NCBI RefSeq assembly: GCF_964204865.1
Contig: NC_135259.1
Location: forward strand, 21,834,974-21,898,973
Length of the DNA: 64,000 bases
From: Styela clava
Taxonomy: Eukaryota > Chordata > Ascidiacea > Stolidobranchia > Styelidae
Direction of reading: 5' to 3'
The translations under genes and the position numbers were made by a program. The notes under the pieces were generated by a model that was not told where the DNA came from, ran no database searches, and saw nothing but the letters and a program-made list of their open reading frames with translations. This document shows positions 23,771 to 34,198 of the stretch, piece after piece (within the stretch, counting starts at the first letter, position 1; each line of letters starts with the position of its first letter).

Positions 23771-24291
23771 GTTCGCATCAAGTTTTGTTATTTTGAATTC
23801 TTAGAGCCTGGAGTTGAAATCTAAACGATGAAAATTTAACTCAAAATTTACATTAGCAAAGCATACCCGACAGACAAAAAATCATGCACAAGTTTATGAT
23901 ATGAACATTGAATCTTATCAGAGCTCAGAGCTGGAATAAAACTTCCCTCAACCTGAAGTTAATTTCGTTCAAATTTCATTTTTTAAACAAGTTATAAGCA
24001 GTATACATCAGGGCTGTGGGCCCAGGTAGATATATAAAGACTCTTGGTGATTCCCTTTTGTTGGAAATGTTGACTTCAGCGCTGAGCTTTGATGGAGACT
24101 ACTTTAATGAGAAGGAGACTATGGACTCCAGACTTCCTATTTTACTCAAATAATAATGTACTAGTATCTCAATTCAATCGCAGTCGTTAAAAATTGTCAA
24201 ACAACTATCGAGGAAATTAAAGGAACTGAATTCAGAATAGTGTGTACAAACATTACTTTTACTTAATTTCTCTTTTCTTCAATAATTGCCT

Positions 24292-27200
24292 CTACACCCA
24301 AGACCTACCTTTTATTACGTTCCCGCTAGTATTCCCAGCTTTGGCATCATTGCTTCTATCTTGGTCATCAACGAGAATTTGAACTTTAGGTATTTGCATA
24401 GCAGACGTTCCAGGAATGTCAGTGTCTGTTTGTATAGGTTTTGCAAAAGCACTCTCTCGATTAAAAAGGCGAGTTTTCTGTTCGTCAGAAGCATTCGGGT
24501 CGTATTCCACCCGCGTTAAGCGTCCGCGGAATCTTGCTCTAGGGTAGAGATTGGAATTATCTTGACATAGGTATTTTGCTTGTGACATCATATTGCCTCC
24601 ACTCAATGCTCGTTTTCTTGACTCTCGTAGTTGTTCCAGGTAAGACGCTGGGTCTGAAATAATAATTTATTTAACCATTGAAATATTTCCCTTGACTGTA
24701 TTTTTTCTGATTACCGGTAGTAAAAATGTAGAACGACCTGGTGTTTCCCCAACCTTTCGAAAATGCCAAAATAACAGAACAGAACCCAGATCATTTGGAA
24801 CATATTCTAGAGCAGGGACTCAAGTATTTCCACTAAAGTTTCGTTTACAAAACTTCAAAATTACTGGGATCCGCACATTCCGAAAATTTATTTTATTAAA
24901 TAAACGAATGCATTATTAAATTAAATACAAGAGCAATGATTGGCTCACAAATATGGAAACAAATGTCGCAAATCTGTACCAATACGGCAAACTGTATACT
25001 AATAGTATCAAAATCATCAAAGAATATAAAACAATGCGAATGCTGCAGACACGGTCCATATTGAATGGTTGAAAGGTCCGTATTCGGAGCGCTGTCCGCC
25101 AGTTGAGTGCCCTGTTCTAGAGCAGCGGTTCTCAAACCCTCTAAGATGCAACCCCTTTTCAGAATTTGTCTCGCACACACGTCAATTTGTCACGTCCCCT
25201 CGTGGGGTGTGCCCCATCGATTCAGAAACGCTGTTCTAAAGAAAACATCATTTTTGTGCAAAGCATGCTGCTGAAACTTTCTGGTACAATCATACACAAA
25301 TCACGTGTCAAATAATTTTTCTTCATTATCGTAAAAGTAACTAAGAAATTTATGAGCTCTATGTTTTTTTGTAAGTCACCTTGAACTAGATTTTTACGTA
25401 TCCGTAGCGGCTTATGTATGGCCTTGTTTAGGGCAACTGTTTTTGAAAAAGAATAAGACTTAATTAATATGATTGTAATATATGTCCATAAAGTCGTATA
25501 AATTTTTAAAATTGCAGAGGGAATTTATCGATACCATATATTGTTCTGGCCCTCACAAATATATTAAATGAGGTAAAAATACTTGAACAATCATTGATTC
25601 AACAACAAACCTGGTTAGGAAATATTTGAAACTGACTTCAGAACGAAATTGAAATTATAAAGGAAATTTATGGACACCCTAAGCTATATATTTCAAAAAA
25701 TTTTAATAACTCTTACCAGTTGTAATGTTCATAATAAGAATTATTCAATTTAATTGAATTAGGTAATGGTTAATTTTAGTTTTGACTCATTTTATCACCA
25801 TTGGAAGTCTACACTTTTGTGACTCAAAACTTCAAAATTCTCGTCTACAATTTCAGGGAATTTGAAAATACAAATCTAGTGGAAACATGCCAAACTGTGA
25901 CTGCACAGTGGAGCTGAGATCTGAAGCCCGAGCCCGAAATTCGGGCCGGGTCGGGCCTGAAAGGTCAATCGTCACGTTTGGGTCGGGTCGGGCTTCTTTA
26001 TCGCTGACTTTTTTAAAAATAAATAGTTGTTTATAAAAATATATACTAAAATTTTGTGTGGATACTAAACTAAAGAATACTTGTTACAAAACACATACTG
26101 TACTAAACACTTGCAATGACAATTCAACGAACTCCTAAATAAAATATGAAATTTCGGGTTTGTTTCGGGCTCGGGCCTGCAAATCCAGTTAATTAGCCAG
26201 GCTCGGGTGTAATACCCACTAGCTGGGTCGGGCCGGAATTTTTGGGCCCGATCTTACCTCTACTGCACAGGCATGATCTGAAACAGTGACTTGTTAGTTT
26301 TTGGTCTTTACCAATAGAGGTAAGATTAAGCCCAAAAATTCCAGCCCGGCCCAACCCAGGCCCGTGCGTATTAAACCCGACCCAGCCTGAGCTCGACTAA
26401 TCAACTGGATTTGCAGACCAGAGCCCGGAGCAAATCCGGAATTTCATATTTTATTTAGGAGTCTGAATTGTCATTGCAAGAGTTAAGTACAGTATGTGTC
26501 GTGTTGATGAGGCAACTTCTGTTTTTTGCAGACCACGGTCTCTCGTGGCCAAAATACGGCCGAAACATTTTATTTTAAAAAAGTCAGCAATAGAGAAGCC
26601 CGACCCGACCGGAACTTAATGATTGACATTTCAGGCCCGATCCAGCCGAATTTCGAGTCGGGCTTCAGATCCTAGCTCTAGTTTCGAACTCTTACCAGTT
26701 GCACTGTGAGGGGCGGTGACAGGAGTCGAAGAATCGAACACATCATCATCATCCTCGTCATCTTCGTCCTCATCAACTGACGTCGACGTTGCAGGATCTT
26801 CCGAACTTCCGTCCGATACCTGAACAACTTCTAGTGTGGTCGGTATCGAGTTACGTCGCCTAAAGATGAGATAGAAAGATTATTGAACCTGAATTTTTTA
26901 AAGTGAATTTGCTGGTAGTAGAATGGTAGTAAGGTATAACAGAAAATAAATTCGGCACGATGTTCTAGCACAGGGTTGCTTGAAATGGGCCCTCGACCAA
27001 CCTAGGGGCCACAAAACATTTTTAAGGGGCCACAAAGCAAGTCGTGAGAGTCTTTGGAAGGAGGCAATAGGTCGTGAAAGTTTGAGAACCATTGGGTAGC
27101 AGTTAAAGCCTAGACCTAATTATGTTATCATAGCAGGTAAAATATCCCATGAACAATTCACCCACATAGAGAGTGATAAAGTGTTTCATAAACCTAACTA

Positions 27201-28617
27201 AATAGCTGTGTATTCCCCATATGTTTAAGTCGTCAACTTTTCTCTCTCCTGGGATGAATATGAAAATCCTATCCTATGTATATTTAGCTGCTTGTATATG
27301 ACCTCATTAAGAGTGAAAACAAGTCACGAAAAACATAATATTTTATTCTCAAAACATAAAAGTTTCAATACCTTATTGTAGTTTCATTGGAAATAATCTC
27401 GGACGTTGGTAACGGGCCTCCAACACTGTACCGATCCCGTCTAACTGGGGTTTGAATTGAGTGCGGTTGTGGATAGATTTCTTTATAAGAAGCATAAGGC
27501 GGTGGTTGGTGACGATTCAGAATATAATCGTAATGTGGGGCTACATATGGGAGATGGAAATTCGTTCCCGGGGGGTACAGGGGAATATGTGACCCAGTTG
27601 TCCCGTGGGGGTTTGAAAAAGCTGATGTAGTTGAGTTCCTACGACATGTTGATGGATCTGGATACTTGTGAGGATCATAGTACGGGTTTGGTAAGTATGT
27701 CGGAATCGGACAGAAAGGTAGATGTGCCGCTGTAGCTGAAGTGCTCTGCTGCATCTGAATATAATAAAATACAAATCAGAGCAATTTAGGTACGGCCAAT
27801 TTTAACTGAGAGCTCGTCAAGGCCAAAATTGAATCAATATTCCAAATACATTTTCAAATAAGATAGAACGATTAAAAACAGGTTTCTGACCCTTACTACC
27901 CGATTGTGAAAAAAGTGAATTATACTAGACTTCATTTAAATTTAATGCTTGAAGTTGAGGAAACGAAGGCTGCTAGCACCCCCAAAGGTCCAAGAAAGCT
28001 GAATTGATGAGTATGGCAAATATTCACTGAGCCACTATTCTAATTCACTAATTCACTGTTATTTTAACAAAAATATTGAAACTAATGAAATGGTTTTCTT
28101 GTTTCCGGATAGGAACAATTATCATTTTTTAGTAATTTCAGAAACTGTTGAAATTTAAAGGTTTCAGAGCTATAATTGAGCCTCCTTAGCGGCTTTCCTC
28201 CCCTCCCTGGAATAAAAATCCTATCCTTACCTCAAGAACAGTGGAATGTGAGGCCGCTCTAGCTCTGTTGCAATTATTGTTATCATTCGAGCTGACAAGA
28301 AAAAGTGGATTCAACCGGTTTGAACTAGATATAGGCAGCTGGGAACTGGATTGATTCAGTATTTCTGGATGGTAAGTTGGCAACATTGTCCTTGGCATTG
28401 ATGAATATAAAGCAGGGTCAAAGGCCATCTGCGGAATATGGTGTAAGCCATAAGGCGGCGGTAGAGAGGTTGATAATCGTGGTATATCCATTTGGCTACA
28501 TGAAGCATGCCTCGTAGAATTTGATTGTCCATTTTGTGACGGTGCATGGTTCGTATTTAGTCCATGGTTGTATAAATCGTCCGCTACTTGCGGATCTCGT
28601 CTATGCTGGTTATCCAT
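24292..28617 (-). CDS. Unrecognised proline-rich protein with two PPPY motifs (431 aa)
   Basis: Four exons on the minus strand: 28617-28231, 27754-27372, 26859-26696 and 24653-24292. They sum to 1296 nt with GT-AG junctions and consistent phases, giving 431 aa ending in RSWV. I do not recognise the family. Visible features: no signal peptide or membrane segment; a low-complexity, Pro/Tyr/His/Asn-rich N-terminal half; PPPY at residues 53-56 and 213-216, the ligand motif of WW domains (Nedd4- or YAP-type partners are inference); an acidic Asp/Glu run in exon 3; and a more conserved-looking C-terminal block (SYLEQLRESRKRAL ... YPRARFRGRLTRVEYD). The C-terminal SWV could fit a PDZ ligand, but this is weak. 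Intron 3 holds four transposon insertions and intron 2 one. It is divergent from AGGF1 across the ACCGGT-rich region. Real gene: likely; function: unknown. Confidence 0.8.
24813..25114. mobile_element. Non-autonomous hAT element (302 bp), first of an abutting pair
   Basis: Ends CAGGGACTCAAGT and CAGGGCACTCAACTGG are flanked by a perfect 8-bp duplication TTCTAGAG (24805-24812 and 25115-25122). It lies in intron 3 of the PPPY gene. Its left part resembles 22640-22690 (shared TTACTGGGRTCC-type text), so a relative exists in an STK40 intron. Confidence 0.85.
25123..25233. mobile_element. Miniature hAT element (111 bp), second of the pair
   Basis: Ends CAGCGGTTCTCAAAC and the complement of TTCAGAAACGCTG. 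It is preceded by TTCTAGAG (25115-25122), which it shares with the element on its left, and followed by TTCTAAAG (25234-25241), a 7-of-8 match. It therefore inserted into the target duplication of its neighbour, or the reverse. Confidence 0.8.
25909..26262. mobile_element. Non-autonomous element, inverted pair member 1 (354 bp)
   Basis: Ends TGGAGCTGAGATC and TAGAGGTAAGATC are flanked by a perfect 8-bp duplication CTGCACAG (25901-25908 and 26263-26270). Subterminal GAAGCCCGAGCCCG and GGGTCGGGC blocks are characteristic. A second copy lies inverted 52 bp downstream. Confidence 0.85.
26315..26680. mobile_element. Non-autonomous element, inverted pair member 2 (366 bp)
   Basis: It is the same family as 25909-26262 in opposite orientation, with ends TAGAGGTAAGATT and TAGAGCTAGGATC. 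The flanking 8-mers TTTACCAA and GTTTCGAA agree partly. It ends 15 bp before exon 3 of the PPPY gene in plus coordinates, on the donor side of that exon. Confidence 0.75.
26971..27094. mobile_element. Short hAT-like element in PPPY gene intron 2
   Basis: The left end CAGGGTTGCTTGAAATGGGC and the right end (complement CAATGGTTCTCAAACTTTC) are hAT-like, with two GGGGCCACAAA blocks inside. No convincing target duplication was seen. Confidence 0.5.
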
Positions 28618-30170
28618 GCTGAATAATGTATACTGTTCATTTGCTATGAAATACGACTCTATATCCGAAAGTTTTATGTAGTTTATTTCGTTTAAAGTGT
28701 AGCAAGCCAGAATAACGTTATCTTATTAAATAAGTTTTAAAGAATAATTAACAGACTAGAACAAACTTTGATCGGTAAAACTCATTGTCAGACACAAGAA
28801 CTTGCAGCACCCGCATATTGCAATTTAAATTAACATAACCTGATTTTATGATTGTCCCGATATGCGATATATCAATAAATAAAAACTGACTACCGGTACC
28901 GGTATAGTACGGTAGGGCACAGTTCTCCAATTTCAAGATAATAAAAAAAATTTCTCTTATTTCAGTGGCAGGGTGGCGAAACAAAAGACTGAAAGATAAA
29001 ATAAACACAGTACTAAGATAACACCCACTTCATAGCATAGGAAAGTTGATCTATACGACATACCGGTACCCAACGACTAACATACCGGTACCGTAATCAC
29101 AATACCGGTACCGGCAGACCGGTGATACCGAAAAACAACAACGCACAACAAAAAAATTTAACATTGCTTGTTTTGCCCTGTACCGGTATTGCTTTTTGGT
29201 TTCGGGCTTTGTTGTAACGGAAAACCAAAATAAACGCTCTCACTAAAATCTCAAAGTGTATATTTGGACACCATATTAGGTACGCTACCGGTACCGTTAC
29301 GGTACTGGACCTCAACCTCTGAGAATAACCTCAATTTCGGAAAATTTCAATCTATATGAATTTACTTTTATTCAGTGTTCCTGTCGTATACTTGAAGTAT
29401 GGAAACACCACATTCTGCCGAATGGGAAAACTTTGCAAAAATCCTTGTTTATGTTTTCGTCTGCAAGTCAAATTTCACTACAATTTCGCTTTCTTTACAT
29501 ATTTATATTCAATATAATATATTGCATCAAAAAAGGGTACCGGTAGTAGACTCCGATTCCGGTACTTTTGATCTCACTTTTATAGGACAGGATAGGATTT
29601 TATACATTTATCCCGGGGGAGAGTAAACAGTTTAAAACGGCTTTGTGATGCATGGACTTTAAATTAAATGCGAGATTCAACATCTACGGTACCGGTACCA
29701 TACTCCGCAGATTGTAATGTCAATAAATTTTATACAAATACCGGTACTAGTGTGGCTTGTGAAAATACCAGGCCCCTTTGAATAAGTACAGTACAGTACC
29801 AGTAGTACCGGTAAATGATCCGGTACGGCCATTGAATTTATTAAATATAGGATAGTAAATTTGTTATTTTACGGTACCGGTATGCTATTAATTGGATTTT
29901 GGTACTTATTCCATTTTTTATATTAATTATTGAATGTTACCGGTACGGTACAGTCTACAGAATTACGGTACTGTACATTTGTGTTAGTACAGTACCGTAC
30001 CGTAGTGTGCAACAAGACTACTAAATCATTCGATTGTGTTTATTATTATTGTTATTTTAGTATTTATTTTGGTGCCCTCATATACCCGTAATTTGTAAAC
30101 CTTTATTTACTTTATAATTTCACAGATTTCATGATAGTTAACGACCCCATACTTGAATTAGGAATTTATA
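28618..30170. promoter_or_regulatory. Divergent intergenic region dense in ACCGGTA/GGTACC motifs
   Basis: It separates the start codons of the minus-strand PPPY gene and plus-strand AGGF1, so it must hold both promoters. From about 28890 to 30003 it has more than a dozen clusters of TACCGG, GGTACC, GTACGG and CAGTACCG. Examples are TACCGGTACCGGTA near 28893, GGTACCGGTACC near 29687 and ACCGTACCGTAG near 29995. A SINE 3' tail lies antisense at about 29586-29626 (complement of CCCCCGGGATAAAT). A splice-acceptor-like TTATAATTTCACAG sits about 45 bp before the AGGF1 ATG. A promoter role is inferred from position only. Confidence 0.5.
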
Positions 30171-31895
30171 ATGGATAATGAGGATATCTCATCAGATGAC
30201 GATTTCAACATAGTAACAGATTTGGTAAAATTCCGTTCCAAAATTACTAAATTAAAAATAGAAAATGCGAAGTTAAAAAGAAAATTGGCTGAGTTTAGTC
30301 GGAATGAAAAGAACTGCAACGATTCTTCAAAATTTATTGACGCCTCTTGCCAGACTGACTTTATAGACATCAAATCTAATTTTCAAGAGCTCAAGAAAGA
30401 TTCAAATAGCATTGTGGAGAATTTAAATACTAGAGCAACCAAAAAAACTACCATCTCAGCATCAAATATTTCTCAATGGACTTACGATCATCACCGCGGG
30501 TTATACTTTGACTACAACACCCATCTTTACTATTACCCCAACACTGAGCTTTTCTACAATTATAAGAACGGTTGTTATTACAAATACAATGAGACTTCAC
30601 AACAATATGAATTTCAACATCAGCTAGAAGATTTCAAAAATTCAAAAAGCGAGAAAATATCCAGGAATATAGATTACAGGGATTCTCTTTGCAATGCATT
30701 TTCCAAAGTTAGTCTCTCCAATGGTTCAATACCCTACATAAAAAAGAATGACGGTGTCAGTATGTCTAGTGGCCCAATATTGTATGTACAGAGTGTGAGT
30801 GCCTCTAGTGGTTCGATATCTTATACTCAAAGTAACACTGTCACAGCTAGCACTACTGCCACTAGCTGTAAAGTCCCATTGTCAAATGTACGGAATAACA
30901 CTAGAACGAGTCTCTCCAGTGGCCCGATATCATACAAACAAAGTTTTACTGGCACAAAAACATCTAGTGGACCGATATCTTATGTACAAGGTGGTGTTAG
31001 TAGTAGCCCAATATCTGATGGAATAAGTAATGATACTACAGGTTCCTCTATGCCCAATACCAAAGGGAAAAATCCCTCTAGTGGTACAAAGTCTTATTCA
31101 CGAAATAGAGCCGAATTGGGTTCAAGACCATGTATTCGAGCTATGGTTACAGCATCGAAAAGTCTAAAACCTGGGACTATATTCATGATTACTTATCCTG
31201 GAGCCATTTTGGGATCGAGCGAAAACTGCGATATTCGGATACCTGATGAAAAAGTAGATAAAAAACATTGCGCTGTGATGTTCGATCAAGAAAAAAGGAA
31301 ATATTTTGTCACAGATTACGGAAGTAACTTAGGGACGACTTTGAATTCGATTACCGAAAATAATCCTGGTTTAACAACAGTTTTTGCTTCACCAGTATCA
31401 CACAAAAGTGTGCTTTTGATTGGAGATACGGTACTTGTATTACACTTGCATTTGGGCAATGCTACATGTCCTGATTGCGAACCTGGACTAGTTCAAGCTA
31501 TCATTGAAAAGAGCGAGTCGGTCAATTCGCCTGAAATTGTCCCAAAAAGGAATTTAGAAGTAAAAAGACGATCAGAACTAAAATTCCTGAAGAAAAAATT
31601 TAATTTGCATGGGGAAGGTAATGTAGTGTCTACTACTGACACATCTGTGAAATATATTGATAGAGCTTTGGAAAGGAGACTGACAAAGGGTAGCGATAAT
31701 CCTTATGAAAAAAATGAGATGCCAACTTCTGTTTATACTGAGTTAGCTGATAATAACAAGGGTTTTCAAATGCTCCAGAAAATGGGTTGGAGCAGAGGGC
31801 AGTGCCTAGGTAAAACCTGTGAGGGAATAACAGAGCCGATAACGCCGCAAGGTAATTCCAAAGAAAGGTATGGACTTGGATTTGGAAAGATTTGA
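30171..31895 (+). CDS. AGGF1: AGGF1 (OCRE, FHA and G-patch protein)
   Basis: One uninterrupted 574-codon frame; an in-frame TAG lies just upstream of the ATG. Domain order: charged helix/coiled coil (residues about 18-45), an OCRE aromatic-repeat domain (about 103-149, with tandem Tyr-rich repeats ending QQYEF), a Ser/Gly-rich linker with five degenerate SSGPISYxQ units (about 199-284), an FHA domain (about 320-420; GSSENCDIRIPD, HCAVMF and YGSNLGT core) and a C-terminal G-patch (528-574; MLQKMGWSRGQCLGK). This order is diagnostic for AGGF1, described in vertebrates as an angiogenic factor and a nuclear spliceosome-associated protein. Human AGGF1 is 714 aa in many exons; here it is shorter and intronless. 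An AG acceptor-like site upstream suggests a spliced 5' leader (cis or trans, unresolved). All domains are intact, so a dead retrocopy is unlikely. Confidence 0.93.
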   Translation: MDNEDISSDDDFNIVTDLVKFRSKITKLKIENAKLKRKLAEFSRNEKNCNDSSKFIDASCQTDFIDIKSNFQELKKDSNSIVENLNTRATKKTTISASNISQWTYDHHRGLYFDYNTHLYYYPNTELFYNYKNGCYYKYNETSQQYEFQHQLEDFKNSKSEKISRNIDYRDSLCNAFSKVSLSNGSIPYIKKNDGVSMSSGPILYVQSVSASSGSISYTQSNTVTASTTATSCKVPLSNVRNNTRTSLSSGPISYKQSFTGTKTSSGPISYVQGGVSSSPISDGISNDTTGSSMPNTKGKNPSSGTKSYSRNRAELGSRPCIRAMVTASKSLKPGTIFMITYPGAILGSSENCDIRIPDEKVDKKHCAVMFDQEKRKYFVTDYGSNLGTTLNSITENNPGLTTVFASPVSHKSVLLIGDTVLVLHLHLGNATCPDCEPGLVQAIIEKSESVNSPEIVPKRNLEVKRRSELKFLKKKFNLHGEGNVVSTTDTSVKYIDRALERRLTKGSDNPYEKNEMPTSVYTELADNNKGFQMLQKMGWSRGQCLGKTCEGITEPITPQGNSKERYGLGFGKI

Positions 31896-31924
31896 TAATA
31901 CTTTGAAAATTGAAATAGGCTTTT

Positions 31925-32225
31925 ATTGTTCACACTCGCCACTGGACCGCTGTTTACTCTGTGTGAGTTTGCTGGTTAGAATCCCATGTTGGGATAGTTG
32001 TGTGTGAGAGGATTGCTGGACTCCTTGTCGCCGTAGGGTGATTCACGTAACCGCTGGTCTGTTACGGCTTCCTCCACCATCAAGTCCATGCTTCCGAAAA
32101 CAAATAACTAAATAATCCGACATGGACTTGTAACCGGACGGGAGTCTGCGGTTTGCCATATTATTAAGTCCTCTTAACTTAACGCCTTTCCTCTCCCCCC
32201 GGATAAATATGTAAATCTTATCCAG
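31925..32225 (+). mobile_element. tRNA-derived SINE, copy 3
   Basis: It shares with other copies a degraded B-box (GGTTAGAATCCCATG), GTGAGAGGATTGCTGGACTC, CCACCATCAAGTCCATGCTT and a CCCCCCGGATAAATATGTAA tail ending about 32222. It begins about 30 bp after the AGGF1 stop codon. A further piece of the same kind lies downstream (about 32345-32420). Confidence 0.65.
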
Positions 32226-33238
32226 GAGAAAGTAAAATCTACAGAACGGCCTAATTATATTGCGAACTATGTCCCTTGTCTGGTTATCAGTTCATCTCGA
32301 GCATGGAAATAGTTATCCGCTTCAGGTGCATGGATGACTTTATCATATCATGAATAGGATTTACCCTGGGGAAGCGAAATTGATGGAACGGCAAACCACG
32401 GCCGCTCATCCAGTTATCAGTCCATGTCAGGAAAAGTTAACCAGTCTCAGACTCATAAGTTTGCTGGAGTACGTTTATTTACCTACTGTGGTTCACTTAA
32501 CTATTGGCTACGGTGTAATTTATATAGCCGATTGAAAACCCTTCTTGTTATTGCTTTTAAAATCATTACAGTTACAGCGTATTTATGCACTATTATCTTG
32601 TTTTTCATATATGTCTCTTCATAACAGATCTGAATTGAATTGCACTTATTTTGAGTATATTTTTTTCTATTTTATACATACCGCCACAGGTGTCCGGTAA
32701 TTATTATGTTGTTTTACACTTTTGCTCTGAACGGGGCTTACTGAACAAGGCTAGACAAACACTCACAAATATATTGGGTCTTAATTTTTGTTTTGCATAA
32801 TTGCAAATATCTGAGAAATATTTTAAGTGTGGTGTTAAACTCTATGAGGAGACCTACGGTATATGACTATGTTAGTGGTCATCCTTAACTTTTCTATTGG
32901 TAATATTTTCAGTTTTATTGAGGACTGGCTGTGAGAAACTTGTCCGAATAAAATGTATTAAAATACCTTTAGATTAGATGGAATAGCTGTGTGTAATGAT
33001 ATATATCTAATGTCAGTGTTACATGCAACTCTTTTATCAGTCATTTTTCTACTTAGTCGGGGGCTCGGAACTTTGCTTTGAGCAAACTTGCAACTCTTCT
33101 ATCAGTACTCTTTTCATTTTTAGTTGAGGGTTCCAAGAATCTTCTAAAGCTTCCATTGCCTATTTAATTAATATATTTTGAATAATTTTTCAGAGCTCTA
33201 TGTAATGCTATTCGTCATCTTCGATTTTTTATTTCATC
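32226..33238. other. Intergenic region between AGGF1 and the RNF212B-like gene
   Basis: No gene is recognised. Pieces of SINE-like text lie in the first 200 bp. An acceptor-like TTTTTCAG|AG at about 33186-33194 precedes the next start codon by about 45 bp and may end an untranslated leader intron. Confidence 0.4.
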
Positions 33239-34198
33239 ATGGATGAGTGGGTTCATTGTAATCTCTGCGGGCAACATGTTGCTAAGGGAGTATCATTTTA
33301 CTTGACGACGTGCAGCCATATTTTTTGCAATCGCTGCAAAGAAAAAGGAACGGATCCGTGTGCTATTTGTCAACGTAAATGCAACGTTGCAGCTTTAAAT
33401 GACAAACTGGATATGAACATTCAGACATTTTTTATGTCGCCGGAAAAAGCTTTAAAGAAACAAATAGAAGTTTTAAATTTTCAAGGAAAGCACAGAACTA
33501 TGCTAATTGGACATTTAAAAAGGAAAATTGAACTTCAAAGTGACATGTTAAAGAAAGCGGAAAAGTATTGTCAAAATCAGAATGAAGAGATAAAAAAGTT
33601 GCAATATGAAAAAACAATTTTAAAGAAATACACTCATGCATTAAAAGCTCACGTTTCTGGTCATTCGTCTCACAGGCCTTCAACTCCACGACAGCTTTAT
33701 TGCAGCCCTGGGTTGGCATCCCCACGTGTTAGTCGTTCACGAGCTCAGTCGCCATTGGTTACGAGATATCAACCACAAAGTTACTTAGCCACTGAAGCGA
33801 AATATCTACAGTCACCCATAGCAACGGGGAAAGATCGTCCGTTCGTAGAAATTCAAAACACACCTTCTGAAGCTCACAGATTATCGATACGTCCTAGACC
33901 AGCTGACGGAAAGTTTGGAACGCCATCACCCCGCTTGTACATAAACTCAGGTTCAGCATACCCATCCCGAGCTAATTCACCACTAGTGGTCAGCACAGAT
34001 TCAATGTACAAACCCTCTCCAAAAGTGAATCTCCAAGCGCTTTCGGCCCAATGGACTGGTACAAATGCTAAATCAGCATATTTTGGCAAACTGGGGCCCA
34101 CTCCTCCCTGCACCCCCAAAAGAGTTTCCCAGCCCCCATCTGCCTGCAGTACACCAATGATTAAATTTGGAGCAGGCAGTGCGCCAAAGCTAAGATGA
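33239..34198 (+). CDS. RNF212B: RNF212B-like RING finger (Zip3-type meiotic SUMO/ubiquitin ligase family)
   Basis: Single 319-codon frame. The N-terminal RING finger has ligands C7-x2-C10, C25-x-H27, C30-x2-C33 and C41-x2-C44, with a MDEWVHCN start like that of vertebrate RNF212B. A conserved region (FFMSPEKALKKQIEVL ... FQGKHRTMLIGHLK) leads into a coiled coil (about residues 85-145), and the last 160 residues are Ser/Pro-rich and disordered. This is the layout of the Zip3/RNF212 family, which works on the synaptonemal complex to stabilise crossover sites in meiosis. Length matches RNF212B (about 300 aa). It is intronless here, with an acceptor-like AG about 45 bp upstream. RNF212 itself is the alternative; the N-terminal motif favours RNF212B. 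Function in this species is inferred. Confidence 0.85.
   Translation: MDEWVHCNLCGQHVAKGVSFYLTTCSHIFCNRCKEKGTDPCAICQRKCNVAALNDKLDMNIQTFFMSPEKALKKQIEVLNFQGKHRTMLIGHLKRKIELQSDMLKKAEKYCQNQNEEIKKLQYEKTILKKYTHALKAHVSGHSSHRPSTPRQLYCSPGLASPRVSRSRAQSPLVTRYQPQSYLATEAKYLQSPIATGKDRPFVEIQNTPSEAHRLSIRPRPADGKFGTPSPRLYINSGSAYPSRANSPLVVSTDSMYKPSPKVNLQALSAQWTGTNAKSAYFGKLGPTPPCTPKRVSQPPSACSTPMIKFGAGSAPKLR

Noticed and set aside
30171-31895. AGGF1 as a processed retropseudogene
   Set aside because: The frame is fully open with all three domains intact, and no poly-A tract or target duplication was seen.
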